Part shown: in pieces, positions 16,926 through 25,918 of the stretch
How the letters are laid out: each line of letters begins with the position of its first letter
Position numbering within the stretch: position 1 is the stretch's first letter
NCBI GenBank assembly: GCA_910587005.1
Contig: CAJULB010000004.1
Coordinates: forward strand, 124,001-188,000
From: an uncultured Christensenellaceae bacterium
GTDB taxonomy: Bacteria; Bacillota; Clostridia; Christensenellales; Borkfalkiaceae
Direction of reading: 5' to 3'
Length of the DNA stretch: 64,000 bases
The notes under the pieces: model-generated
What the model was told of the DNA's origin: nothing
What the model saw: the letters and a program-made list of their open reading frames with translations, nothing else
Databases searched by the model: none
Made by a program: the position numbers and the translations under genes

Positions 16926-18893
16926 TTATTTCAGCAGCAGATTTATATATTTGTGGTTTGAACCGAGCGGAGTAAACAGTTCACCCTCGCCCTCGAAAAA
17001 TCTGCCGTAAAATTCAACGTATTGAAGTCTTGCATCGTGGATATATGCGCCCAAAAGACCCATTGCAAGGTTGAACGCGTGCCCCACAAGCATAATTATT
17101 ACGCCTAAAACTATCAAAAGCGGATTACCGCCAGTTATAAACTGAATAGAATAGTCGGAAACTATCTGCGCAATTACCGCGCCCGACAGCAAAAGTCCGT
17201 AAAGCCTTGCATAGCTTAGTATGTCCGAAGCGAAATTTATTACGCCGTACGCCGCGCCGAAGCCTTTTGTAAATTTGCCGAAAAACCTTTCGTGTCTGCC
17301 CGCGGTAAGCACCGCAAGTCCAAGCCCGACCGCCGCAACAATTCCGCCTATCATAGCGCATACCGAAGCGTGGAACTGCTCGGTCAAGCCGATTAGCGCA
17401 AGGAACACGCCTGCGCAGAACAGCGCCCACGTCATTCCTTCCCAGATTCCGTCCCATACGCGCCCGCGCCGCCAGTACTGCACGGCTCGGCACACATACC
17501 CCGCCGCAAGCTGAACAATACCCAAAAGCATACTTATAATAAGCACTGCGGGAACGCTAATTCCCATAAGCGACCACATACTGTCCTCGCCTCTCAAAGC
17601 GGGCATAACGGTAAACGGCAAAATGCCTGCGCCGAAGAATGAATTGAACAATACCCCCCATAATATGGTGCAGATACCGCCCATTGCGAACACGCCCGCA
17701 AGCCTTGTAAGCCCGCTTTCCTTAGCGCGCGTCTTTAAATAAATTGCGCCTCCGCCTATAAACATTATCAGCCCGTAGCCGATGTCCGCCATTATAAAGC
17801 CGAGGAAAATACTGTAAAACACCGCCATTACCGCGTTGGGGTCGAACTCGCGCGAGTTTGCGGGGGAATACATATTTGTAACCGCTTCGAAGTTTTTAAC
17901 AACCTTGTTGTTCTTATACAGCGTGGGGGGAATTTCGTCCTTTGCGGGTTCGGAAAACTCGTAGTAAATGTTGCTCGTAACCCCGTCCAGCGCGGAACGC
18001 ACGTCCTCCTCCCGTTCTTCGGGAACGTACGCTTCAAGCAAAAATGTAGTTTGGGTTGCGCGCATTTTTTCCGAAAGGGCGCACTTTTCTATTTCGAAAC
18101 CGAGATAATCGCAGTAAATTTTAAGCGGTCTGATTTTTTCGCTCAATCCGTAAATTTCCGCTTCCGCGGCAGATATTTTCGCTTCAACGGCGGAAATTTC
18201 TCTTTGAATATCCGCATTAAGCTCTGCGCCCGTGCGGGTTTCTTCCGCAAACGGACAGCTTGCAAAATTGAATTTTTGAAGAAGCTCCTCCGCCTGCGCC
18301 GACGCCGATTTGTGGCAAGCGCAGACAACCAAAGCGCGCTCGTTATCGTTTGCAAGCGCCGAAACAGATAAAAGCTCCGCCTCCTCCGCTTCCTTTAAAA
18401 GATTATCGAGGGAATTTGCCGCGACCGTGCCGAGGCGCACCCTTGTATGGGCGGTGTCGCAATAATAATTAAAGGGCTGTAAAAGCGCGGAATAAATTTC
18501 CGCAGTTTCAGCCGATTTTTTAAGCTTTATAAGCCCGGCGGAGGCTTCCTTTCTTTCAGCGACAAGCGCGTTAACCTTCTGCGCAAGCGCATCCGCTTCC
18601 GTTTTTAAACCGCCCGCCGATATAAATTCGCCGTAACTGACCTCAAAACCGTCCGCAAGCGCGTCGGTCTTGATTTTGTTTGCTTTGTTGTAGCTTTCCG
18701 CCTCCTGCGTAAGACACGACAAAACAGCTTCGAGCGAGTTTAAATATGCCCGAAGTTCTTCGCAGTCTGCCGTAAGAGGAACGGTATTTTCCGCTTCGTA
18801 ATGCAGCTTTATCTCGGTTGCGCCCGTCTTTTGCAATGCGTTTAAAATTGCGTCTTTGTCGTAGGACATAGCAACGAGATTAAGTTTTGACAT
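16926..18893 (-). CDS. ntpI: V-type ATPase subunit I/a (membrane stator)
   Basis: 655 residues. The N-terminal cytoplasmic half (about 1-330) has two long coiled-coil stretches. The C-terminal half (about 340-655) has seven to eight membrane helices carrying the ion half-channels, with FGYG-like IMADIGYGLIMF, then NFASDILSYARLYGLLLSG and MGLLGAYIHDARLQYVEFYGRF in pieces. ATG 18893 lies one base after the stop of the preceding gene and is preferred over the in-frame start at 18926, which would overlap it by 32 bases. Confidence 0.94.
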   Translation of the reverse strand: MSKLNLVAMSYDKDAILNALQKTGATEIKLHYEAENTVPLTADCEELRAYLNSLEAVLSCLTQEAESYNKANKIKTDALADGFEVSYGEFISAGGLKTEADALAQKVNALVAERKEASAGLIKLKKSAETAEIYSALLQPFNYYCDTAHTRVRLGTVAANSLDNLLKEAEEAELLSVSALANDNERALVVCACHKSASAQAEELLQKFNFASCPFAEETRTGAELNADIQREISAVEAKISAAEAEIYGLSEKIRPLKIYCDYLGFEIEKCALSEKMRATQTTFLLEAYVPEEREEDVRSALDGVTSNIYYEFSEPAKDEIPPTLYKNNKVVKNFEAVTNMYSPANSREFDPNAVMAVFYSIFLGFIMADIGYGLIMFIGGGAIYLKTRAKESGLTRLAGVFAMGGICTILWGVLFNSFFGAGILPFTVMPALRGEDSMWSLMGISVPAVLIISMLLGIVQLAAGYVCRAVQYWRRGRVWDGIWEGMTWALFCAGVFLALIGLTEQFHASVCAMIGGIVAAVGLGLAVLTAGRHERFFGKFTKGFGAAYGVINFASDILSYARLYGLLLSGAVIAQIVSDYSIQFITGGNPLLIVLGVIIMLVGHAFNLAMGLLGAYIHDARLQYVEFYGRFFEGEGELFTPLGSNHKYINLLLK

Positions 18894-18894
18894 A

Positions 18895-19212
18895 CTAACG
18901 ATTGCCACCGAGCACCCTCCCGACAATATCGTTTATTACGCCGTCCGAATTCTTTAAAACGCCGTCCGCATATTTTTTTGCCTTAGCCGAGCTTTCGCTA
19001 AGAGCTTTATCGTATGCGGTCTGCGCGTCCGCCGCCGCCTGATTAATCTGAACCTCGCGCATAATTTTGCACTCGGTTTCGCACCTTGCGGTTATATCCG
19101 CCGCGCGCTTTGACGCTTCGGCTATAATTTCAGCCGCGCGCTCCGCCGCCTGCGCCTTGATTTCAGCCGCCTGACTTTCGGCTTCGGTTATGGACTTTAT
19201 AATATCTTCCAT
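18895..19212 (-). CDS. ntpF: V-type ATPase small peripheral-stalk subunit G/H
   Basis: 105 residues, nearly all one Ala/Glu/Lys coiled coil (ITEAESQAAEIKAQAAERAA) that pairs with subunit E to form the stator stalk. It is the first gene of the operon, corresponding to ntpF of Enterococcus. ATG 19212 gives the usual family length. An in-frame ATG at 19257 would add 15 residues, but it lies only 15 bases after the -10 box, so the longer form is possible but less likely. Confidence 0.85.
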   Translation of the reverse strand: MEDIIKSITEAESQAAEIKAQAAERAAEIIAEASKRAADITARCETECKIMREVQINQAAADAQTAYDKALSESSAKAKKYADGVLKNSDGVINDIVGRVLGGNR

Positions 19213-19272
19213 ACAAAAATACCCGTTTATCCGTTGGACGGAAATTGAATTTTCCATTTTTCCGCCTATATT

Positions 19273-19300
19273 AGTATACCACTTTTTGTAAAAATTGCAA
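19273..19300 (-). promoter_or_regulatory. Promoter of the V-ATPase operon
   Basis: TTGCAA (19300-19295), 16-base spacer, TATACT (19278-19273) on the minus strand. The predicted start near 19266 gives a leader of about 50 bases to the ATG at 19212. Confidence 0.65.
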
Positions 19301-19484
19301 TAGCAATTTTAATTATTATCGTATAGTACAACATTTTTTATTTTTCTTTCACAAAAGCGCCCTTCCGCCAAGACGGGCTTTCTCGGCAAAAGCCCGCCGC
19401 ATAAAGCGTAAAATGTAATTTTTGTTCAAAAATAATGTAAATTTATACGCAATTTTGAATAAAAATAATTTATATACAAATTAC
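19301..19484. other. Divergent intergenic region between V-ATPase and amino-acid transporter
   Basis: No gene seen. It holds an 8-bp-stem hairpin CGGGCTTT...AAAGCCCG near 19373-19395 without a U-run. AT-rich TGAATAAAAATAATTTATA near 19455 looks slightly like an arginine-repressor half-box but is too weak to call. Confidence 0.4.
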
Positions 19485-19513
19485 TTGCGCTTATAATTAT
19501 GCAATGATATATT
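19485..19513 (+). promoter_or_regulatory. Promoter of the amino-acid ABC transporter operon
   Basis: TTGCGC (19485-19490), 17-base spacer, extended -10 TGA-TATATT (19505-19513). The gene at 19547 has a good AAGGAGA ribosome-binding site. Confidence 0.6.
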
Positions 19514-19546
19514 TTAATTCGACATTTACTTCAAGGAGAACATATT

Positions 19547-20422
19547 ATGAAAAAAATCTTTATTGCATTTTTAAGCGCAGCGCTTTGCGTGGTGTCCGCG
19601 CTGACAATGACCGCTTGCGCCGCCCCCCAAAAAGTTAAGCTTATAAATATAAGCCTTTCGCAGGAACAGTACGGCGTAGCAATCAAAAAAGGCGATACCG
19701 CGACAAAAGCGAAGGTTGACGAAATTTTGACGAAGCTTTCCGGCGAGGGTATTGACGTAAACGGTCAGACGGTTACGTTTAACACTCTTTATACGGCTGA
19801 AATGAACGGCAATTCCGATATCAGCATAGGTACGGTCAAGACGAGCAGTTCAAACAGGGCAACCGAACTTGTCGTTGCCACAAATGCGGAATTTGCACCT
19901 TTTGAGTATATGATTGGCGACAGCTTCGGCGGTATCGATATGCAGGTTGCAAAAATACTCGCTTCGGAAATGGACAAAACGCTGGTTATCAAGCATATGG
20001 ATTTCGACGCAGTACTCGAAGACTTAAAGAACGGCAACAGCGACATTGCTATGGCAGGACTTACCATTAACGCAGAGCGCGCGGAAGAAGTTGACTTTTC
20101 CGTTGCTTACTACGACACCACACAGTATATCGCGGTGCTTGAAAGCGACACCACTTTCGATGACTGCACCTCTACCGAAGAAGTAACAGCAAAGCTGAAA
20201 GAGCTTAAAGTAACAGCAGGCGCGGCAAAAGCGCAGACGGGCTATTTTTACCTTACGGGCAACGAATCGTTTGAGTTTGAAGGATATTCCAACTTAAACG
20301 TTAAAGCGTACAAAAGCATAGCAATGGCTGTACAGGACTTGTCAAACGGCAAAATTAAATTAGTTTGCGGTGATAAAGACACTCTTACTGCGGCAATCAA
20401 CGCGGTTAACGAAGGAATTTAA
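19547..20422 (+). CDS. Amino-acid ABC transporter substrate-binding lipoprotein, circularly permuted
   Basis: 291 residues, lipobox Cys24 (MTACAAP). Binds a polar amino acid outside the cell and delivers it to the permease downstream. The bilobed core starts late, at LVVATNAEFAPFEYM (about 105), and ends at KLVCGDKDTLTAAINAVNEGI. It lacks the strand and helix that normally close lobe 1. That missing piece, ISLSQEQYGVAIKKGDTAT with its following helix, is instead found at residues 34-70, right after the signal peptide, joined by a Ser/Thr-rich linker. So the chain is permuted. Similar proteins exist in gut Clostridia as far as I recall. The ligand (basic or polar amino acid) is not resolved. 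Confidence 0.85.
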   Translation: MKKIFIAFLSAALCVVSALTMTACAAPQKVKLINISLSQEQYGVAIKKGDTATKAKVDEILTKLSGEGIDVNGQTVTFNTLYTAEMNGNSDISIGTVKTSSSNRATELVVATNAEFAPFEYMIGDSFGGIDMQVAKILASEMDKTLVIKHMDFDAVLEDLKNGNSDIAMAGLTINAERAEEVDFSVAYYDTTQYIAVLESDTTFDDCTSTEEVTAKLKELKVTAGAAKAQTGYFYLTGNESFEFEGYSNLNVKAYKSIAMAVQDLSNGKIKLVCGDKDTLTAAINAVNEGI

Positions 20423-20433
20423 TTCATTTAAAA

Positions 20434-21126
20434 ATGTCAGCAAAATTCGAAAAGTTTTTTAAACATTTTATAGACTACGGCGGTTACAAGAATATTCTGA
20501 CCGGGTTCAGAAATACCTTGCTTATCGCCGTTTGCGGTCTTTTAATAGGAATTTTTATCGGCACGGTAGTTGCGTGTATTCAGCTTGCAGGCAAACGCAA
20601 TAAAGCCGTAAAAGCCTTTTCATTAATAGGCGACGTCTATATTGCCGTATTCAGGGGCACCCCCATTATCGTTCAGCTGCTTATATTCCACTACATAATT
20701 TTCGCCTCGGTCAATATTGACGGGCTTGCGGAAGCCGTTTTGGTATTCGGACTTAACAGCGGAGCGTACGTTGCGGAAATAATGCGCGGAGGAATAAGCT
20801 CGGTAGACGCGGGACAGCTTGAAGCGGGAAGAACGCTCGGGCTTTCATATCTAACCACCATGATTAAAGTTGTGTTCCCGCAGGCAGTCAAAAACGTTAT
20901 TCCCACTCTCGGAAACGAGCTAATCGCGTTGGTCAAGGACACCTCAGTTGCCGGATATGTTGCCACAATGGATTTAAACGCCGCTTTCACTGCAATAGCC
21001 GGCGCAACATACGACTTTATGGTTCCTTACCTTATGCTTGCGCTTGTGTATTTTGTTATTGTAGTAATATTAACGGTGATTATCCGCCTTATCGAAAGGA
21101 GGCTGAGAAAGAGTGAAAAACGTTAA
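20434..21126 (+). CDS. Amino-acid ABC transporter permease (HisM/GlnP type)
   Basis: 230 residues with about five membrane helices. The family start GFRNTLLIAVCGLLIGIFIG and the cytoplasmic EAA loop (EAGRTLGLSYLTTMIKVVFPQA) show a polar amino-acid uptake permease. It probably works as a homodimer, since only one permease gene is present. It starts 11 bases after the binding protein and overlaps the ATPase gene by 14 bases. No clear ribosome-binding site precedes the ATG, so coupling to the upstream gene is likely. Confidence 0.92.
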   Translation: MSAKFEKFFKHFIDYGGYKNILTGFRNTLLIAVCGLLIGIFIGTVVACIQLAGKRNKAVKAFSLIGDVYIAVFRGTPIIVQLLIFHYIIFASVNIDGLAEAVLVFGLNSGAYVAEIMRGGISSVDAGQLEAGRTLGLSYLTTMIKVVFPQAVKNVIPTLGNELIALVKDTSVAGYVATMDLNAAFTAIAGATYDFMVPYLMLALVYFVIVVILTVIIRLIERRLRKSEKR

Positions 21127-22072
21127 AGTCAGCGAAGAAGAACAGCTTTCCGCGCAAAACGCCCCCAAAGCGGTAAAGGTCAAGGGGCAAAAGTTTATCA
21201 AAACGCAGGTTACGCCCGTAGAGCCGTACGACCCCGAAGCATTGATTGAAGTTCAGCACCTTACCAAAACGTTCGGCGAGCTGAAAGTTTTAAACAACAT
21301 AAGCAACAAAATTTTTACGGGTGAAAAGGTTGCCGTTATAGGGCCTTCCGGCAGCGGAAAAAGCACGTTTTTGCGGTGTCTGAACGTTTTGGAGGACCCG
21401 ACCGACGGATACGTCTTTTTCGAGGGAAACAACCTGTGCGATTTGAACGTGGATATAAATATCCAGCGCCGCCGTATGGGAATGGTGTTCCAGCAGTTCA
21501 ATCTTTTCAACAATATGACGGTTTTGCAGAACATAACGCTTGCGCCCGTACAGGTCGGCTTGCAGGACTTACGGAAAACAAAGCGCAAAAACTTTTTTAT
21601 AAAGCTTTGCAACCTGTTCAGAAAAAAAGACAAAAAAGCGCCCCTGCTGCCCGTTGAAAAAACAAAAAAGCAAATCAAGGACGAAGCTTTTCAGAACGCA
21701 AAACGGCTTTTGGAGCGCATAGGACTTGCAGACAAAGCAAACGTTTACCCCTCCACACTTTCGGGCGGACAGCGGCAAAGAATTGCCATTGTGCGCGCTT
21801 TGGCTATGAGCCCGAAGGTTATGCTTTTCGACGAGCCAACCTCCGCGCTCGACCCCGAAATGGTCGGCGAAGTGCTTGCGCTTATAAAAGAGGTTGCGGA
21901 CGAGGGAATGACTATGGTTATTGTTACGCACGAAATGGGCTTCGCCCGCGAAGTTGCATCGCGTGTGCTGTTTATGTCTGACGGAATTATCACCGAGGAA
22001 GGCACGCCGAAACAGATTTTCGAAACCCCGCAGACAGACAGACTGAAAGACTTTTTATCAAAGGTGTTATAA
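21113..22072 (+). CDS. Amino-acid ABC transporter ATP-binding protein with a basic insertion
   Basis: 319 residues, starting at GTG 21113 with AAAGGAGG upstream. It powers the importer. Walker A GPSGSGKST near 80, Q-loop GMVFQQFNLF near 124, signature LSGGQRQR near 217, Walker B VMLFDEPTSALDPEMV near 236, H-loop VTHEM. The core is longer than the usual 240-250 residues. An N-terminal tail of about 40 residues and a Lys/Arg-rich insertion of about 40 residues (about 148-188, KRKNFFIKL...FRKKDKK) lie between Q-loop and signature. Start overlaps the permease gene. Confidence 0.93.
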   Translation: MKNVKVSEEEQLSAQNAPKAVKVKGQKFIKTQVTPVEPYDPEALIEVQHLTKTFGELKVLNNISNKIFTGEKVAVIGPSGSGKSTFLRCLNVLEDPTDGYVFFEGNNLCDLNVDINIQRRRMGMVFQQFNLFNNMTVLQNITLAPVQVGLQDLRKTKRKNFFIKLCNLFRKKDKKAPLLPVEKTKKQIKDEAFQNAKRLLERIGLADKANVYPSTLSGGQRQRIAIVRALAMSPKVMLFDEPTSALDPEMVGEVLALIKEVADEGMTMVIVTHEMGFAREVASRVLFMSDGIITEEGTPKQIFETPQTDRLKDFLSKVL

Positions 22073-22086
22073 AGATTAAAATTTAA

Positions 22087-22121
22087 AAAGCGCCCGCGCC
22101 GATTTACGGCGCGGGCGCTTT
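22087..22121. terminator. Bidirectional terminator between transporter and cardiolipin synthase
   Basis: A perfect 15-bp stem AAAGCGCCCGCGCCG / CGGCGCGGGCGCTTT with a 5-base loop, with TTTATTTATT on the plus side and AAAAAT (U-rich on minus) on the other. Confidence 0.9.
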
Positions 22122-22136
22122 ATTTATTGAATTTAC

Positions 22137-23720
22137 CTACATCAGCGGTGAAAAAATACGCAATACACCCGCACATATCCGCGGGATAAGCTTATTTCTC
22201 GCAGAGTTTTCTTCTGTCACCGCGTCGCACGCTTTAAAGGTGTTTTCAAAGTCGCAAAGCACTTCCCGCATGGCTTCGGCGTCGTTAAAATACACCGCGT
22301 TCTCAAACTGGTTGTAATAACTTCTTAAATCGATATTCACCGAACCGACAACCGCGCAGTTTTCCGATAAAACCAGCTTAGAGTGTACGAAAGAATGGCG
22401 CATTTTGCAAACCTTAACCCCGCTTGATAAAAGCCGTTCGGCATTGTCTACCGTAACTCTGTAAACATAAGCCTTATCGGGAACGGCGGGAAGAATAATT
22501 CTCACGTCCACACCGGAAAGCGCCTTTTGCGCAAGCAGGTTTGCCGTGTCCTCGTCCGGCACGAAATACGGCGTCATAATATACAGCTTTTCTTTTGCGC
22601 CGGCAATTATATTTTCGTATACCCCCTTGCATATGGCGCGGTTATACTCTTTTCCGCCCGCATACGGCACCACCGCGCTATTGCCTTCGGCGGGGAAAGC
22701 TTTAAGGTAAGGCGAGTAATCTTCCGCAACGCCGCAAATAAACTCCCACTGCCTTAAAAAAGTCAGCGCAAGCCCCTGCACCGCGTCGCCTTCTATTTTC
22801 AGCCCCGTATCCTTCCAGTAGCCGTGCATACGCTTTTGGTTTACGTACTCGTCAGCAAGGTTGCACCCCCCTGTATATGCCGTTTTACCGTCTATCACTA
22901 TAATTTTTCTGTGGTCGCGCAAATTAAGCGCAAACGTAAAATGCGGTACGATTCTGTTGAAAAAATGCAGTTTTATACCAGCGTTTTTAAACTTTTTGCG
23001 CGTTTTATACGACAGAGTGCCGTGACTGCCCATTCCGTCGCAGATAATTCTTACGTCTGCACCGCGCGCGGCTTTTTCGGCAAGTATTTCATAAAATTTA
23101 TTCAGCAGAATACCGTCCGAAATTATAAAAAATTCTATAAAAATAAACTTTTCCGCTTTTTCGAGAGCGGGCAGAACGTCATCGAAAAGCTGTGCGCCCG
23201 ATGGAAAATATTTCAGTCTGCTGTTGGTATAAGCGGTGAAACCGCCCGCGTTTTTCAAATATGCGCAATCGCGTTCAACCTGCTTTGAAACGTTGTTAAG
23301 CGCGGGATATTCGGGCACGTATTGCGCCGTACGGCTGAAAACAGCCGCGTATCTGCGCTTTGCCTTTGCAAAGAAAATATACTCGCTTGAAAGCAGATAA
23401 AATATAAAGCCGAAATAAAAAAACGCTATTAAAAACAGTACCCAGACAGTTTTCGTCTGCCCCGTTTTTTCGCTTGAAAGCACGTGTATACAGCACAGCA
23501 GACTTAGTATTAAGGCAACCAGCTGATACCAGTAAAAGGAATTTGATACGCCCAAAAACAGCAGCAGCATAAGAGCAAGCTGAATTAAGACGAGAAACCC
23601 GACGAACAAGGTTTTGAAAACGCCTATACCCTTGCCTTCCGTGTGTATTTTTACAAACCTGCCTCCCGACGGATTTGCGCGGAATTCCGCGGGGCGGACG
23701 TATATTTTTTTATCGCGCAT
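22137..23720 (-). CDS. cls: Cardiolipin synthase (phospholipase D family)
   Basis: 527 residues. Joins two phosphatidylglycerols into cardiolipin at the membrane. About three N-terminal membrane segments (35-125) are followed by a duplicated PLD fold with two HKD motifs: RDHRKIIVIDGKTAYTGG near 270 and FVHSKLVLSENCAVVGSVN near 450. Length is slightly above the usual 480-510. Its ATG overlaps the end of the upstream membrane-protein gene by 11 bases, so the two are co-transcribed. Confidence 0.93.
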   Translation of the reverse strand: MRDKKIYVRPAEFRANPSGGRFVKIHTEGKGIGVFKTLFVGFLVLIQLALMLLLFLGVSNSFYWYQLVALILSLLCCIHVLSSEKTGQTKTVWVLFLIAFFYFGFIFYLLSSEYIFFAKAKRRYAAVFSRTAQYVPEYPALNNVSKQVERDCAYLKNAGGFTAYTNSRLKYFPSGAQLFDDVLPALEKAEKFIFIEFFIISDGILLNKFYEILAEKAARGADVRIICDGMGSHGTLSYKTRKKFKNAGIKLHFFNRIVPHFTFALNLRDHRKIIVIDGKTAYTGGCNLADEYVNQKRMHGYWKDTGLKIEGDAVQGLALTFLRQWEFICGVAEDYSPYLKAFPAEGNSAVVPYAGGKEYNRAICKGVYENIIAGAKEKLYIMTPYFVPDEDTANLLAQKALSGVDVRIILPAVPDKAYVYRVTVDNAERLLSSGVKVCKMRHSFVHSKLVLSENCAVVGSVNIDLRSYYNQFENAVYFNDAEAMREVLCDFENTFKACDAVTEENSARNKLIPRICAGVLRIFSPLM

Positions 23721-24294
23721 GCTCCACCTCCGTCACCGCTCCGTCTGCGCAAGCATTATCCGTCAGCGCCGCCGCGTCAAGGTGAACGCGTTCTATAATC
23801 CGCGCCGCTTCAACCGCCTCTTCACGCGTTTTCAAAAGCTCGCGCCTGTATGCTTTGGCGCATATTACAGCGTTAATTACAGCCAAAACCGCGCCCGCGC
23901 CGAAAAGTATGTATCCCCAAAACGAATTGATAAAGTGCAGAACGCTAAGCCCGCAAAGCAATCCCAAAACCATTGCCGTAAGCGAAATCACGCCTAAAAC
24001 AAGTCCCGCCGCAAGCGTTTTGGGACACGGATTTGCTTCGGCTCTGCCTATTCTGTTCCACGCGGCTTCAAGATAAACCTGCAACAACTGCAACTCGTCC
24101 TTGTGGGCGACGCAATGCGGTCTGCGCATAACCACGCACTTGAAATCCTTATAAATTTTGTCGTCGCGGCTGTCCACGCAAACCCAGCCCAGCGCCGCAT
24201 AGTGCGCGGCAAGCTCGTTTATTCTGTTTTTTTTGACCGCCGCGTCAAGATAATCATAGTTTTTATAGTCGCGCGGTTCAGTTTTCTTCTGCAT
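23710..24294 (-). CDS. Hypothetical membrane protein with two helices, upstream of cls
   Basis: 194 residues, not assigned to a family. A polar N-terminal domain (about 1-95; conserved-looking AAHYAALGWVCVDSRDD) is followed by two membrane helices (about 102-125 and 132-155) and an Arg/Glu-rich C-terminal helix. The first part resembles DUF2812-type bacterial proteins only loosely. Start at 24294 is chosen because a -10 (TATAAT, 24315-24310) lies just upstream, which excludes the ATG at 24369. Coupling to cls suggests a membrane-related role. Confidence 0.65.
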   Translation of the reverse strand: MQKKTEPRDYKNYDYLDAAVKKNRINELAAHYAALGWVCVDSRDDKIYKDFKCVVMRRPHCVAHKDELQLLQVYLEAAWNRIGRAEANPCPKTLAAGLVLGVISLTAMVLGLLCGLSVLHFINSFWGYILFGAGAVLAVINAVICAKAYRRELLKTREEAVEAARIIERVHLDAAALTDNACADGAVTEVEHAR

Positions 24295-24309
24295 AATACT
24301 ACCGTTTAA

Positions 24310-24318
24310 ATTATAGCA
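24310..24318 (-). promoter_or_regulatory. Extended -10 promoter for the membrane protein/cls unit
   Basis: TGC directly before TATAAT (24315-24310) on the minus strand, 15 bases before the ATG. No good -35 is seen, as expected for an extended -10 promoter. Confidence 0.55.
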
Positions 24319-24405
24319 CCTGTTTATGATAAAATAAAGAAAATTATTAAAAAAATTCCGCTTCCGCACAATACGGAAACGGAAAAATTATATTTGAAAC
24401 ACGCT

Positions 24406-25755
24406 TTAAGCATAGCCGTACTTTTTACGGAAACAAATTATACATACTACCGAAATTATTATAGAGAAAATTTCCGCAAAACACGCCGCCGACCAAACCC
24501 CGTCCAGCCCCCAGAATATAGGCAGAACCATAACCGCGGTTATCTGGAATACGACCGAACGCAAAAACGAAATCATTGCCGAAATAAGTCCGTTGTTTAG
24601 CGAAGTGAACAGCGACGAGGCGTAAATACTTATGCCCGAGGCAAGAAATACGCAGGCGTAAATTCTGAAACCGCGCAAAGCCATATCAAAAACGGCTTGC
24701 TCGTAACCGAACATTTTTATAAACGGCCATGCAAGCGCTTCCGAAAGTCCGAACATCAAAAGCCCGCCCAACCCCATTATAATAAGGCTTTTTTTGAAAA
24801 GGTTGCGCATTTCCTCCTTATTCTGCGCACCGAAGTTATAACCCATAAGCGGCGCGCTTCCCACCGAAAAGCCCATAAACATCGAAAAGAAAATCATTGC
24901 AACGTACATTATCGAACCGTACGCGGCAACGCCGGACGTACCCATTTCCTCGCCTAAAATCTTCTGTATCTGAAAGTTATACAGCATCATAACAATAGCC
25001 GAGGACACGTTTGAAAAGAATTCCGACGAGCCGTTGGTGCAGGACTTGAAAAACGCTTGGGGATAGAATTTTGTCTTTGTCAAACGCAAAAGACTGCTGT
25101 TTTTCATTGCGAAATAAATTACGGGAAAAATTCCGCCGAATACCTGACTTGCAAGCGTTGCAACAGCCGCGCCCGTAAGTCCCAGCTTAAAGCCCACCAC
25201 TAAAACAGCGTCCAAAATCATATTCAACCCCCCCGCAGATGCGGTTACGATAAGCCCCAAACGGGGTTTTTCCGCCGTAACGAAAAAGCTTTGGAAGATA
25301 TTCTGCAATATAAAAAACGGCTGTCCGGCAAGCAAAACTCTGCCGTAAATCACGCAATAGCCGTAAACGGTTTCGTCACTATTACCGCGAATTAAAAGCC
25401 TTGCAACAGCGGGTACGGCAAACTGCCCCGCCACAGCAATAACTACGCCTATGCCGAAAGTAACGTAAACCAGCATTGAAAAATACTTGTTCGCCTTTTC
25501 ACTGTCGCCTTCGCCAAGGGTTTTGGAAACAAGCGCGCTTCCGCCCGCGCCGAGCATAAAGCCGATTGAGCCGAGCACCATAATAAGCGGAAAAATAAGA
25601 TTGATTGCGGAAACCGCTTTTTCACCCGCAAAATTTGCAACAAAAAGTCCGTCCACAACGCTGTACACGCTTGTGAACACCATCATAACTATCGACGGCA
25701 ATACGAACATAAACAGTTTTTTATATGTAAAATGGTCTGAAAGCTGTATTCTCAT
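24406..25755 (-). CDS. MATE-family efflux transporter
   Basis: 449 residues, about twelve membrane helices in two related halves. Exports organic cations or drugs using Na+ or H+. MATE hallmarks: VDGLFVANFAGEKAVSAINL near residue 33 and GSSEFFSNVSSAIVMMLYN near 245. Family range is 440-460, so it appears complete. AAGGTG lies 8 bases before ATG 25755. A 157-base structured leader with a terminator sits between its strong promoter and the gene, which suggests ligand-controlled expression; MATE genes of the mepA kind are known targets of guanidine-IV riboswitches. Confidence 0.93.
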   Translation of the reverse strand: MRIQLSDHFTYKKLFMFVLPSIVMMVFTSVYSVVDGLFVANFAGEKAVSAINLIFPLIMVLGSIGFMLGAGGSALVSKTLGEGDSEKANKYFSMLVYVTFGIGVVIAVAGQFAVPAVARLLIRGNSDETVYGYCVIYGRVLLAGQPFFILQNIFQSFFVTAEKPRLGLIVTASAGGLNMILDAVLVVGFKLGLTGAAVATLASQVFGGIFPVIYFAMKNSSLLRLTKTKFYPQAFFKSCTNGSSEFFSNVSSAIVMMLYNFQIQKILGEEMGTSGVAAYGSIMYVAMIFFSMFMGFSVGSAPLMGYNFGAQNKEEMRNLFKKSLIIMGLGGLLMFGLSEALAWPFIKMFGYEQAVFDMALRGFRIYACVFLASGISIYASSLFTSLNNGLISAMISFLRSVVFQITAVMVLPIFWGLDGVWSAACFAEIFSIIISVVCIICFRKKYGYA

Positions 25756-25787
25756 AGCACACCTTAATAAAAATGAACGCCTAACTA

Positions 25788-25895
25788 AAATAAAAGCGCC
25801 CCCGGTGCAATAAACCCGGGCGCACCCGACATCTTATCAACCCGAGAAAGCGTTATAAACGGTTTCAGCCGCTGCGGCGGCGGGTTCTCCGATGA
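25788..25895 (-). promoter_or_regulatory. Candidate riboswitch/attenuator leader of the MATE gene
   Basis: On the minus strand CAUC (25894-25891) pairs with GAUG (25833-25830), enclosing AACCCG/CGGGUU, a GCCGC/GCGGC hairpin and a CGUU/AACG hairpin, i.e. a multibranched junction with purine-rich internal loops (GGAGA opposite GAUAA). Then follows a terminator (GCGCCCGG...CCGGGGGCGC, 25823-25796, U-rich tail). An exclusive alternative hairpin GGUGC/GCACC overlaps it. The layout is that of a transcriptional riboswitch. Guanidine-IV (mepA motif) is the named candidate by gene context; I cannot confirm its consensus from memory. Confidence 0.6.
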
Positions 25896-25918
25896 CTTAT
25901 TATAAAACTGTATTGCGC

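Noticed and set aside
19440..19480. ArgR box upstream of the amino-acid transporter
   Set aside because: TGAATAAAAATAATTTA matches only half of the arginine-repressor consensus, and such AT-rich strings are common here.
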